This document shows positions 25,062 through 37,100 of a stretch of DNA of 64,000 bases, one piece after another. Positions within the stretch are counted from its first letter, which is position 1, and each line of letters begins with the position of its first letter. The translations under genes were made by a program, and so were the position numbers. The DNA is from Spirodela intermedia (Eukaryota; Streptophyta; Magnoliopsida; Alismatales; Araceae), in assembly GCA_902729315.2 (NCBI GenBank), contig LR746280.1, forward strand, positions 2,786,501 through 2,850,500, read 5' to 3'. The notes beneath the pieces are model-generated. The model was not told where the DNA came from. It worked only from the letters and a program-made list of their open reading frames with translations, and ran no database searches.

Positions 25062-26263
25062 TGTTGGAACATTAAATGTATAGTTTTGATGATAATATAT
25101 TTGTATATATCTATATATATATATATAAGATCAATTAAAAATAGAGTTAAACTTAATTTTAAACATACTAGATATGAAACTAAACACAAAAATATTTACA
25201 TATAATTTGAAATAATCTTATGACTAGTTGATGATTCATTAGCCATAATTATGACATATATGCTTGATTGATTTCATTGTATGAACATATCACTTTATAT
25301 GTTTATGAGAAAATCGTCAATATTTAAACTTCAAACAATTAATTCAATGTCAGGTTCATTTAGACATATTGATATAAACATATGAACACGTAGCAGGCTG
25401 AATAAGTTTTCCCAAACATATTTTATTTCATGAGATCTCACTAATTTAACTCCATAATCACTTCATTTCTCATTGTAACATTTTTTATCTATTATCAATT
25501 ATATTTTGGAAAGTGATTTTACATATTATCAAACATTGAAACTATAGTTATACATTGAGATCATGTTTCAAGATGTATATTTGATTGCATATTAACTATG
25601 TTGATCTAAAACAGTTTTGATTATGAAATCACACCTTTAATAAAACTTACATCATCAGTTATATGTTCATGGTATCTAATCTCTATTAGGCTGATTGAAT
25701 TGACAATATTTGAATATGAACATTGCATCTTAATGGCACATCGCATTTGTTTCTCCCAAGGAAATCCAAACTGCTTAGAAACATATCCTATTAATATTTT
25801 AGTGATTCATATTAATGTTTATTTTAGAGAGAATAGATATTAGAAGGTCAAAAAAATTAGTAATGATTTAGTACATAATTTACCTATATAGATAAACTTT
25901 TGATTAAATTTTGACAGAATCACTTAAGGTGAAGTCTTGTTCAAAATTGACTCATTTAGAGCCACAAGTCTAAACAACAAATTTAATTTAAAATTCTAAG
26001 AGAGTTAAGCTCAATAATTAAGAACTATTACTAAGCATTATTCTAATGAAACTTAAAAATAAGGTGTTATTAGAGAGTTGATGTTGGTAGGGAGTCAAAT
26101 CACTATAAAATTTTGGAGTAATTAGGATTTAGGTTCAGGAGATCTAAAAGACTTCAAAATTAAAAGAAAAAGATTAAAAAATTAATAATTGGCTGAAGCT
26201 AAAATTAGGATAATATGAATTCAACTCTCCCTTCTTAGTTTTAGAATAGTTATAAATTCAACA
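25062..26263 (+). mobile_element. Copia-type LTR (SIRE/Maximus-like), decayed
   Basis: It starts TGTTGGAAC followed by a GTTTTGATGATAAT block, as many plant SIRE/Maximus-type copia LTRs do. It ends near TTCAACA after a GAATTCAACTCTCCC pyrimidine stretch. TGTTG and CAACA form inverted termini. No matching 5-bp flanks were found (GAAGT left, TATTT right), so the right end or the solo status is uncertain. No coding capacity. Confidence 0.45.
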
Positions 26264-27297
26264 TATTTTATAACCATATAATTTTGTCCACGAGAATGTG
26301 AATGCATTAATTTTATTGGTTTGATTAAAATTAAATATAAATTGATTGTGTTGTACTTAAAATGGTAGTGGTTATACTTTTACCAAAAAATAGATCAATA
26401 TGTGGAAAAGTTAATTTTGACTTAGATTGACCAATATGAATAAACAAATGGGTCAACCCTTCCAAATGTGCTAATGAACATACTTGGGGTTACCCATTTA
26501 TAGATTGAAGATGGTTAATCTAGGTACCATGGAGTTAAATAGGACCTCAAGATAAATTAGGCTAATCAATTGGCCCAGCTTAGGTAGCCCTGCCTAGTTA
26601 TTGTACAAAAGCACTATAGAGTTAAGCTTGAGTTTTTTTTTTTCTAAACTCATTGTAGGCACCTTTACTTTGGTCTTTGTTATTGAGTGAAAATTTGGAA
26701 ATAAATTCCAATGGACTAGTTTTGTTCATTAAATTGTTAGGTTTATGCCAATTTTTGACCACATGGAATCCAAAAGCCTAAAGGAGTCATGGTTCTAGCA
26801 TTTAGCAGTTGCTTGGGAAGCACAAGGTAGTAGGCATAAGAAAGAGTCAATGTTCAATTAAAATCTCAAATGATGAAATTGTTTCTACTTCACATGCTAA
26901 CTATCAATGGTGTGCTAGCAAGGCTGATGTGAATTCCTCTAAGTGGAGTCTTCTCAGATGATCATCTAGCAAAGATGCTCTCAAGATTAAATCAAATTCA
27001 TATTTGGCTTGCATATTAATAATTACTCCAATTGATTTCAAACTCAATCTTAGAAAGCAAGGTGGACATTCTGCATCAATGATTTTATACTCTTCTATCA
27101 AGCATCTTTTCTCTCTCTTTTTCTATCTCTTATTTGGCTTCATTGCTTTTGAGAATGGTTTTCTTTTTATCTAGGTTTGTTAGATTGAAGAGAGAGAAGA
27201 CAAGTACAATTGAAAGGATCTTTCATCCCTCTCTTTGAAGCTTTGTGGGTTGAGAGGGAAGACATGTGGGCTAATGTAAATGAAGACAAGGAAGACG
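26264..27297. other. Intergenic DNA before the copia element
   Basis: No recognised gene. It ends with AGACG at 27293-27297, which is the left target-site duplication of the copia element. Short frames at 26904-27101 and 27180-27428 on the minus strand are unremarkable; the latter runs into the LTR. The plus-strand sequence at 27266-27297 continues, after excision of the element, into 30723 onward. Confidence 0.4.
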
Positions 27298-27427
27298 TGT
27301 TGACAAGAAAGGTTAAACCCTAAGATTAGATTGATTCCAAATGAAGAGATACATGTGTTTATATAGATGAGGGAAGAAAGAGAAATAATGGGCCCAAGTG
27401 AGCCATGTAGAGGAGAATGTCTAAACA
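27298..27427 (-). repeat. Copia 3' LTR (LTR A)
   Basis: 130 bp. On the plus strand it reads TGTTGACAAGAAAGG at the left and TCTAAACA at the right. On the minus strand it is preceded by GCTTGAGGGAGAG (27440-27428), a copia-type polypurine tract. It aligns along its whole length with the LTR at 30588-30717. Confidence 0.85.
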
Positions 27428-27441
27428 CTCTCCCTCAAGCT

Positions 27442-28404
27442 AAAGCATATAAGTGAAACATGCCCAAATTGGTACATATAGTATCATAGGACACTCATGT
27501 AAGGCTTTTGGTGAAAATGTCTATGAACTAATTAGATGAAGTGACATGTGGTATGGAGATAACCTATGTCAAAACTTTATCCCCAATGTAGTAACAATCA
27601 ATCTCAATGTGCTTGATTTACTCATGAAATGTAGAATTTTTGATGATGAAGATTGTTGTTTGATTGTCATAATGCATAGACATAGGTGTTTGAGGAGTGA
27701 CACTCATGCTCTCTAGAAGAGAGCAAAACCATACCATTTCATGTGTCATCTTAGTCATAACATAATTTTCAATTTCTGCATTGGAACAAGATGTCACATT
27801 TTATTTTTGAGAGCACCAAATGACTAAGCTGCCACCAACATATGTGCAATAATTAGTCATCGACTTCCAATCTCTTTTGTTACCAACATACCTAGCATCT
27901 TAGTAGGCTTCAACACGTATGTGACCATGACGTTTGTAGATGAGCCCCTTTCCTAAAGTCCATTTGATATAAACTAAGACATGTAGTACTCCCTCTCAAT
28001 GGATCTAACAAGGCTCTTGCATAAACTGGTTGAGAACATTGACTATATGGATAATGTTAGGATGAGTAATAGTAAGATATATCAGTTTTCTCAATAATCA
28101 TCGATAGCAACATACTTCATTAGAGGTGAAGTAATATTCAAGAACTTTGGATGCACCTTCATATGTGATAACTCTAGTTTGTAGCTTAGAAGCTTGTTTT
28201 CTGAAAAAAGTTGATAGTATATTTACTCTAAGATAAAGCTAGCTTATTCAATTGATAACCAAACTCCATCCCAATGAAGTAACATAGTGTTATGAAGTCT
28301 TTTGTGACAAAGTGTTGTTGAAGATAAGCTTTGGTGGTAGGATGTCTACCTCATCACTCTTTGTCATAAGAGTGTCATCAACATATATGACTGAATGACC
28401 ATAT
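27442..28404 (-). pseudogene. Duplicated 3' pol fragment (copia)
   Basis: This is a second copy of the sequence at about 28546-29500, with the same order of words on the plus strand (CATATAAGT.AAACATGC, TAGGACA, ACCAACATATGTGCAATA). It starts just before the reverse transcriptase Y-V-D-D box (28374-28385) and runs to the polypurine tract, so it covers the end of reverse transcriptase and the RNase H region. Stops fill all frames. Its upstream edge joins LTR B abruptly at 28404/28405. Confidence 0.65.
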
Positions 28405-28531
28405 TGTTGATAAGAAGGGAGACAATCTTAAGATTATATTAACTTTAAATAGAGAATATATATGTTTATATAAGTGGGAGAAGAGAGAGAAATGGGCCCA
28501 AATTGACCATGTAGATCAAGATGTTCGAATA
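28405..28531 (-). repeat. Internal copia LTR (LTR B)
   Basis: 127 bp, aligned with both outer LTRs (TGTTGATAAGAAGGG at the left; GTTTATATAAGTGGGAG in the middle). The right end has decayed to TCGAATA, where the others read CTAAACA/CTAACA. On the minus strand it is preceded by GTTTGAGGAGAAG, a second polypurine tract. It is more diverged than the outer pair. Confidence 0.75.
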
Positions 28532-29640
28532 CTTCTCCTCAAACTAGAGCATATAAGTTAAACATGCTCAGATTGATACATATAACATCATAGGACATTG
28601 TTGTAAGGTTCTCAATAAAGATGTCTACTTGTTGATTGAATGAAGTGACGTGGTGTGGAGATAACCTTTGTCAAAACTTTGTCCCACATGTAATAACAAT
28701 CAATCTTGATGTACATCATCTACTCATAAAATATGAGATTCTCGATGATGAAGACTATTGCTTGATTGTCACAATGCATAGGCATAGGTGTCTGAGGAGT
28801 GACACCTAGGTTCTCTAGAAGAGAGTGAAATCATAGCATTTCACATGTTGTTTCAACCATACACGATATTTGACTTCTACATTAGAACAAAATATCACCT
28901 TTTACTTTCGAGAGTGTCAAGTGACTATGTTACCACCAACATATGTGCAATAGCCAATTGTCGACTTCTTATCTCCTTTGTCACCAACATACTCAGCATT
29001 TGAGTAGGCTTCAACACATAGGTGACCATAACATTTGTAGATGAACCCCTTCCTTGAAGCATATTTGATATAGGTTAAGACACATAGTGCTCTTTCTCAA
29101 TAGACCTGATGAGGCTCCTACATAAATTAGGTGAGAACACTAACTATATGTATGATGTCAAGATGAGTAATAATGAGATATATTAGTTTTCTTAATAATC
29201 GTTGATAACGATTAACATCCTCTATTAGAGGTGAAGTAATATCTCAGAACTTCAGATGTACCTCTATAACTAAGGACTTCAAAGCTCTATTTTCTTAAGA
29301 AGGTCGAGGACATATTTTTTGTAAGATAAAGTTAACTTGTCCAATTGATAAGTAAACTCTATCCTAAAGAAGTAGCGTGGTGTCCCTAAGTCTCTTGGGA
29401 CAAATTGTTATTGCAAGTGACTTTGGTGGTAGAGATATTTACCTCATCACTCTCTCTCACAAGAATGTCATCAACATACACAACTAAAATGACTATACCT
29501 CTAAGTATGGTCTTCATCAAGATAGTGGGGTCACCAATGCATGGAGTGAAGCCGAAGGAAGTAGGAAGGCCACTAAACTTCACAAACTGGGCTCGAGGAC
29601 TTTGCTTTAGTCCATAGATAACATACTAAAGTATTCAAAC
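28532..29640 (-). pseudogene. Copia reverse transcriptase / RNase H relic
   Basis: The frame at 29386-29583 (minus) encodes a copia reverse transcriptase segment: FGFTP and GDPTIL lead into VYVDDIL, with the Y-V-D-D catalytic box at 29467-29478. Upstream, in broken frame, is a KQSPRA-type segment (about 29587-29610). Downstream sequence down to the polypurine tract corresponds to the RNase H part and is full of stops. The N-terminal part of reverse transcriptase, integrase and protease are missing. Confidence 0.7.
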
Positions 29641-29699
29641 ATGAGAAAAATAAGTGATACTTATAGGTGAAAAAAAACTTGAATAACTACATAGTACTA

Positions 29700-30560
29700 C
29701 TGATATTTGTCCTATTAGCATACATGATCTTCACCATGAGCTAAAGTTAGCTAAAGAGTTTGATACGAGCAAGGGGCTCATAAATAATCTACTCAATACT
29801 TTGAAGCATCTAGGTGACTACAATGGAGTCAATTTGAGATGAAAAAGTATAAGTCGAGTCAACGATGGTTGACGGATCATCCATTAGATGATGAATTAGA
29901 TTGTGAGATGCAATAAAATATTCAAAACATAATGTCCATAACATATAATTGAAACTAGTGAAGAAGTATGTCGATTGAGTCAATTGAACCATGATGGAGT
30001 ACTGTAGGAGGAGTGTCGACGATAGAAACACTTTGACTAGAAGTGGGGCCATGGGGTGGTCCTTGAAGTGGAGAAGATGTATTATTCTGATCCATAATGA
30101 TGATGGGAAACAATGTATTGATGTAAGTGCAAGAATGTGCAGCAAGGGACAACGTAGAGGAGATGGCACATGACAAGAAGATAGTGTGATGGGAGATAGT
30201 ACAATAAGAGATGATCCCACACGATATCATGAGATATCGAGAGATACTATGAGATACTATGGCAGCAAGATATTATGGCAGTAGATGCCACAACAACAAG
30301 GGCTGTAATGGTAGGAGTTGTGACGTCAAGGGCCACAACTGTAGAGGTTGCAATAATAAGGGTTGTGGTGGTAGGGTAGATGCCAGTGCACTGGTTGCAT
30401 GTAGTGCAGTGGTAGATTTTGACGGTGTGCAGTAGATGGTGGTGTGTGACAAAGGATGGCACACAAAGAGAGAGATGAGAGCACATAGAGAGTATGGTGG
30501 TAGTGACACAATGATGATGGCAGGTGCAACGGCAAGGGCAGAATGGCGACAGCGGCGGCT
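29700..30560 (-). pseudogene. Copia gag relic
   Basis: The minus-strand frame at 29810-30220 contains a FNYMLWTLCFEYFI segment, which resembles the NYLLW motif region of copia Gag (UBN2/Retrotran_gag type), followed by DDPSTI. The region closer to the primer site is low-complexity (CAxCAC and TGTGGT words). Gag is truncated and joins reverse transcriptase-derived sequence near 29640-29700 without protease or integrase. Confidence 0.5.
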
Positions 30561-30574
30561 GAAAAGAACCTTAA

Positions 30575-30587
30575 GGCTATGATATCA
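30575..30587 (-). other. Copia primer-binding site (initiator tRNA-Met type)
   Basis: On the minus strand TGATATCATAGCC immediately follows the AACA end of the 5' LTR. The usual copia primer site is TGGTATCAGAGCC, so 11 of 13 positions match. This fixes the LTR boundary at 30588 and the minus orientation. Confidence 0.75.
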
Positions 30588-30717
30588 TGTTGATGAGAAG
30601 GGTTAAACCCTAATATTAGATTAACTCTAAATAAAAAATTACATGTGTTTATATAGATGAGAGAAGAAAGAGAGATAATGAGCTCAAGTAAGCCATGTAG
30701 AGGAGGATGTCCTAACA
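30588..30717 (-). repeat. Copia 5' LTR (LTR C)
   Basis: 130 bp. Minus strand begins TGTTAGGACATCC and ends CATCAACA next to the primer site. Its outer edge lies 465 bp upstream of the MAP1B-like start codon and points away from that gene. Confidence 0.85.
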
Positions 30718-31182
30718 AGATGTATGGCCAAAAGACTTGGTATGGAAGGTATGGAGCTGATTTACAATGGATTGACGGATTGTCTCCTCCACCAAGTAAG
30801 TTAGAATGGCCAGAGTTTCTACAAAAGACACTCAAAAATCTCCACAAAAAGATCTGTATGAAGTGGGTGGCTCAGGTTTCTCTTGACTCACAAATAATTT
30901 CGAGGTCTCTGCTCTCTCTCTCTCACTCTCTCAATCTGAGGAAATGCCTTGCGACAGTAGCCACTCGATTTGATCGGACGGCCGATCTGATCGGACGGTC
31001 ACCACCCTCTGATCGGTTTCCTCTCTGGAGGGGAGCCCCACCGCTCTGCTCTGCCTCATCGTATCAGCTCCGCTCCGCTCCCCTTTTACCACCTTTAAAA
31101 AACAGAGCAAAGAGACAATTTTTTTCCTTCTCAGGGAGGCCGAACCAAAGGGGAGGCGCTGGGTTTTCCCTCTTTGTGTTCC
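30718..31182 (+). promoter_or_regulatory. Upstream / 5' UTR region of the MAP1B-like gene
   Basis: The first 170 bp are ordinary low-copy DNA. From about 30905 the sequence has a CT-rich stretch (CTCTCTCTCTCTCAC) and then becomes GC- and CpG-richer up to the ATG, as in many plant core promoters with pyrimidine patches. I see no convincing TATA box at a fitting distance. The long plus-strand open frame here (30657-31502) begins inside the copia LTR and is in another frame than exon 1, so it is not taken as coding. Confidence 0.4.
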
Positions 31183-34100
31183 ATGATGGCTCTCGCAGCC
31201 CAATTCCGTTCCCCCCTGTCTTGCTCACTCCAGCTACCGGGAGAGCCGCTCTCATCGTCAGCCCTGCTGGCTGGCGCCCCTCTCCGGCTCTCGCTGGCTG
31301 TTCCTCCAGGTTGGTTGCTTTCTCCTTCCCTTCTGCTCCTATTGTGGAGATTACGCACATCTTGCCGTCTTGCGAAGATGGTGATTTCATCTTCTTGTGC
31401 ACAGTATGTGGAAGGCATGTGTTGGTGTTTCCCTGCGAATACCAGCAGCTTAAGTTTTCTTCCACTCGGAAATTTGAAGGAACAGTGTTTAGATTGGAAT
31501 GAGGAGGATGTAAACAGTAACCGCGAAGGATATGGTTGTTTCCTTCCTGGCCAAACCCTTCTCTACCTCTTGTTCATCCTTCAGTTGCCATCACAAAAGT
31601 TCTCCACTAATTTCAGTTTTATTGTCTATCATATTTGGTAGCATTCTTACTCGACAAGGACACTTAGGTTAGCTCGGAAAGACGTTCTTCTAATTCAGGC
31701 GAAAATGAATGAGTAATTTGCTATTTTAATAATCTGTTTACTGAACACGATCTTGGTGCAAACCGGTGATGATTCTAAATTCTGGCGGATGTGGATGCTC
31801 GTTTTCTCACTTGGCACTGAATTGAGGTTCTAGTCTTCTCTAAGAGTCTCATCAATAATGAAAAATATGCCAATTGTACCATATTTCCAAAGGTCAAAAT
31901 GACAAATCAGGTGACTCTCAGATGGCTACTACGCGTTGATATTCTTCTGTATGTAGATAGACAGTCCATTCACAAAGTCTCCAGGTCGTCACCATTGAAT
32001 CTGTGAGCTTGTTTAACGTCGTCATCAGAGAATTATCATTTACATGGTCCAGTTGTCAAATTTATGATCATCCTTAGAACTTGCTTCATATTGATCACGA
32101 AATGCCTATTAGATTAGAAGGCCTGTTTATATAGGTCTTCCAGATAGTTTCTGATTGCTATTTATGCCTTTAAGTCAGAGGTGCTAAATTGTGTCCTCAC
32201 AAGTACGAATTGATTGCCTTCCAGTAGTGACCCAGTCAGGAAATTCCTGAAGATATATTCTTGGAAATCAACCAGGGAAATAAACTTTTTTTTAGGTATC
32301 TAGAAAAGAGTTACAGACATCCTCTGTGGGCTTATTCAATTTGGAAAAACAAGTATTATGTTTGAGGATTCTGATCAAATTGTATTTATAGAAGGAGACA
32401 ACAGAAGATTGAGGCTATTGTTTCTGTCACACAAATGATACTTGATATTTGCCTTGCATAATCTCAATCTCTACTAAAATAAATGCATTGAATTGTGTCA
32501 GTATACGAAAATGCTAGCCTACCATGCTTTATATATTTATACCAGTTTGTTAATTGAGAGAATATGAAAGACCGTTTTGAAAAATGTGTTCTTTTATGGA
32601 AAATGTCTGAGGTGGATCTCAATTTTCCTAACTATCACTGCTGCCGTCTACCCCATGGTGTGACATGCTGGAACTTTGAGTTCTTGCACCAACACAAGGA
32701 CAGAACAGAGGACGAAAGATTTTGAACTCTATCTGAAATGAAGTGAAGGCTTTAGCCTAGAAACCATGATTTGGTGGATTCAATTATTCCTAAATATTTA
32801 GTTTTTTTAAGTTTTTCTGATAAGCACTCTCACTGTCCTGGTTGCCATTGCACAAATGGACTTTGTATTTTCCTGCACATATATGCCCTTACATGATTGT
32901 TTCTGTGTCCAAAGCTTACTAACTGTACTAGGTAACTGGATACTCCAGAATTCCCCCATCACTGGTCCAGATCCTCCCCATCACTTGGGTTTTGAAAGGA
33001 AATAATGAATAGATGATTCGGTTATTTAAGCTCCTCCTTTTTCTTGGATCATCCATGAACAATATAGGTCGAAAAGATATAGAAGATGAGTGCGTTCATC
33101 ATCTTGCTTAAGTGGGTCACCGTGTTAATGCCTTGGAATGTGAACACCTCCGATAGGAAGCATTGTGTTGATCATTGTAAGCTTTATTACGCATAATTTA
33201 ATCATGTTATTCCTTGAAAAAGAAATATGGTGTCATAGTCTTAATTTTTTATAGTATTTTGTTCTCCTGCTAATTTTTCTACTATTTTTGGGGACAAATA
33301 AGGAAAAAAACATTCGCAAAAGTGGAATATCATCATTGCGAGAAAACTCTCTGGCCTAGAGGAGGCCATGAGGATACGGAGGTATGTTATTTATAAAAAG
33401 TAGTAGCATTGCCTAGTTTCAGATTTTATTTTTTTATTTACTGTGATTTCTTGTTCGTGTTGCATGTTTACCTGGCTTCTTTTTTAACTCACTTACAAAG
33501 CACAGTTTTTTTTCTGAAAATTATGACCTTGTATAGGTAGATACTCTGGTAAAAGACAAAATTTATACATATACCGAATATCTGCAGGAAAATTCCTGGC
33601 GAAAACTCAGTTCATTCCTGAAATTTGTGGTATGAACATCTTATGCTGTGGATCCATAATGCTTTCTATTTCACAATGGATGCCCTTTATTGTATTGGGG
33701 ATGTAGGAATGGAATTCAATCATGGAGTGAAGTTTTGTGAATTTCATGTTCATATGACATTTGACAAAAAATACGATCTTCCATAAAGGATATAGTGCTT
33801 GTTATTTTGGAATGGAGGACCCTGATAAGATATGGATGCATTATTGGATGCCCGCATGTTTCATTGGTGAATTCAATAACTTCTTGCTTGCATCTCTTGT
33901 GTGGTACTTCTAATAGATACTTTATAATACCTAATTTAAAGTTTGATCAAGTGTAAAATTTTGGATTACTTTTTCATGTTTTCTTAAAATGTTGTGAGGG
34001 CAATGCAGAATGTTCATCTAAGTAATCTTTGACTCTCGTCCTTTCTTAAGATCTTGTACATAATTTGCTCTTTTGGACATAGTTCAGTTCGGATGGTTTT

Positions 34101-37100
34101 GATCATGTTTTGAACTGTCTGACTGCAAGATGAGATTCACTTCCTGATCAGTCAGTTTGACAGAGGCACATTTATCAGAGAACTCAACTTGGTTTGTTCT
34201 TGCAATGTGCATTTAATCTATTTCACAAGTTCCATACTGTCCAAAAGTTCCACTAGATGTAAGATATCGCTCTTCAACATGGCTTTAGTTAGATGATATG
34301 AAAAGGGGGTTATGTTCAATAATAAATGTAGTTAAGAACATTCAAACACTTAGTCTGACGTATGAACACTCTCCAGCACCGTTTCAGGCTTGTATATTAA
34401 CCAAATCAGGGATCCAAGTGACAGATTTGCTTCTTTAATGATACCCCGTGTAATTCGAGCTTGAGGTCAAGTTTTTTTGGCTAGATAACTCGTGAATATT
34501 ATCTTTTCATTGTTTGGATGAAATCTACATCATGAAACAGAATGTTTTGCATAATGTTATTCGCTTTATACAGTTTTTAAAAATTAATTTAAAATTCGAA
34601 AAAATAAAAATCAGAGGAAAAGACTTTGGACGTACCTTTGATCAATGTGGAAGATGTCTACACATGGGATGAGTTTGTTACTTCGTAAGGCTTAATTTAC
34701 TTATAATAATTTAAAATTCAAACGTAATTTTATATTTCTTTTGACAAATAGGAAAAGATGGAAATCAGGAGAATCTAAGTATTTAATGGGAACGAGAAAA
34801 CACTTGAGTTACCTTTGGGACAACAGTGAATGCCGTCATGAGATACTTCTAAGTGAACTGGAACAGTTGTTATGCTGAAATTTGTCTACAGTACTTGAAA
34901 GCAGCCTAAATTCCAGGTGTTCCCCACTGTAGCTGAAAATGACTATTTTTTGCCAAGATGGAGATCTCTCCTTTGATATGATGGGGATTTATATTTTTAT
35001 AACAGTTGCAAGTGAGCGACCACTACATCACTTCATGAATCCATTGAAATTATGTCTCATCTGATTCGTCATTTTGAAAGACTTCTCGGTAACACACCAA
35101 TTGCACATCAATCCCTACAGTTATTGGTTTGATAATTGACGTCTTTTATCTGAAATTATAGTAATTATGTTTCTATGTACTTCTTGAAGTTGGCAAGTAT
35201 ATTTAAGTAACACCATGTGAGTATGTTGCCCATGACAAATCTGATTTCTGTTAGAATCACTTTCATCAATTCAAAATTCTTTCACTGGATACCAAGACCT
35301 CCCATCTAAGAAAATTTGTAGTGATGATATCACTGCGAAGTTTCCTTTCATGAATGTATGTGGATAAGGTTGCATTCAACATAACTCAAATTCATGACCT
35401 CCTTAAGTTCTTTTCTGAATTCGATGTCACATGAGTTTACTGCATTCTCTCCTTCAAATTATGTTTTCCTTTATCTCTAGTGATGTTGAACTAATAAATA
35501 GATTAGGTGTCAAGACACTATTTAGAATGAAATAACAGAATATACTACATTTTGGTGTGGAATGAATGCAGAGCATATTTTATGGCATGACTTTGGATCA
35601 TTTGTGAAATACAGGCTTGCGGTATGAGCCACTAATCAATTTTCCGAATGCTGAGCTTCTGATCGCTTAAATCTGGATATTTACGTAACTTATTTAAAAT
35701 GACTCATCACCTTTCTTTGAATAAATTGATTCATTGTTTTTAAGGCTAAGGGAGCTTCAGAATACTACGAAGGTTAAGAAAAGACAGCCGTTAAGGTGTG
35801 GAAAGGTCTCTGGACGTCTTCCTGTGCCGGATCACATTCTCAAACCTCCATATGTGAATTCAAGTGTGTTGCCAGAACTTTCTTGCGAGCCTCAGTTTCA
35901 TGATGAAGAGGGCATTGCTCGCATGAGGGCTGCATGTGAGCTTGCTGCACGTGTCCTTGATTATGCAGGAACTTTGGTTCGGGTGAGAATTAGTTTTATG
36001 AGAGAAATTCAACTTGAGTTATTTCTTATGATTCCATCTTTGCAACAGCAATTAATGATTGATTCTATGGTTAAATGGTTGAATTAGTGATACATTATTG
36101 AATGGTTTTAGCCTCCCCCGATTTCATAAACCAGTAACATTAGAATCTGGAAAAAAAAGTGTACTTTGTTAGAATGTAGCAGCAGAACAATCATTTTTCT
36201 TTCCAGTTCAGATTTAAAATTTCTTCTCTTCAAATTTGTGAAAGTTTAACATTCATCGTTATCATCTTGAAAAAAAGTGACATTCGTTTATTTTAGCTCG
36301 AAACTTGGTATTATAATATGTATGAGACTCTTTTGTTTATATTTTTAAGATCTCATGCCACAATTTACTTTTAAGACCTTTTCACTGGTAGTCTTATCCC
36401 AGATCTGAGGGGATTCTAGAAAATTATTTGTAGCTATTCTGTCAAACTATTTATTGCACCAATCGTGATACACTGGAACAAAACTAGTGGTTACTAGGAC
36501 AACACGAGAAAGAAAGACTTGAAATGCGATGATCTGCCTCTTGTGGGAAATGTAGACCCGTCATTTACATGCATCTTCTCAGGTGATCCGGTATGGGCAG
36601 TGTTTCTTGCCTTGAGAGATTCGGCATTATTGGTACTTTGAAAGTTCACTACAGAATAAACATTCTAGAGAAAGCAAAAAGGATTATCGCTGGGATTCTG
36701 CTCCATTGCCGAACATCTCTGAGATTCTGCTTATGCTATCTGATTCTAAAAGACGTTGGGAAGCTATTTATAATGAAGCTTTATTGATTCAAGGGAAAAA
36801 TATTATCAGATTATCATATTTTTACATCTTGTTATAGATTGATTCCTACATCGATATCAAGTGATACTCCTTAAGTTGTCTTCGCCAATCCTGATTTCTC
36901 ATTACTGATGTATCCAATTGCCCACATTAACTTGGTTTTTATCGGTGAATAAAAAATACAGAAGAGGTAAAATGGATCTGTCTGGTTCAGTCCTCATCTG
37001 TTAAAGAAAGCTGTAATGTCATCATTTACCAGGGATGAAAATTCTGCTTTTTAAAAGTAGATGTATACTGCTTTTCAGAAATAGACGCACCCAGTTCGTC

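Larger units (their letters stand above)
27298..30717 (-). mobile_element. Ty1/copia element with three LTRs and a truncated interior
   Basis: Outer LTRs of 130 bp (27298-27427 and 30588-30717) begin and end TGTT..AACA and are flanked by AGACG (27293-27297) and AGATG (30718-30722). These are 5-bp target-site duplications with one transition. A third LTR copy lies at 28405-28531. Read on the minus strand the order is LTR, primer site (30587-30575), gag relic, reverse transcriptase/RNase H relic, PPT, LTR, a second copy of the pol 3' end, PPT, LTR. At 3.4 kb with only fragments of gag and pol, it cannot move by itself. Confidence 0.85.
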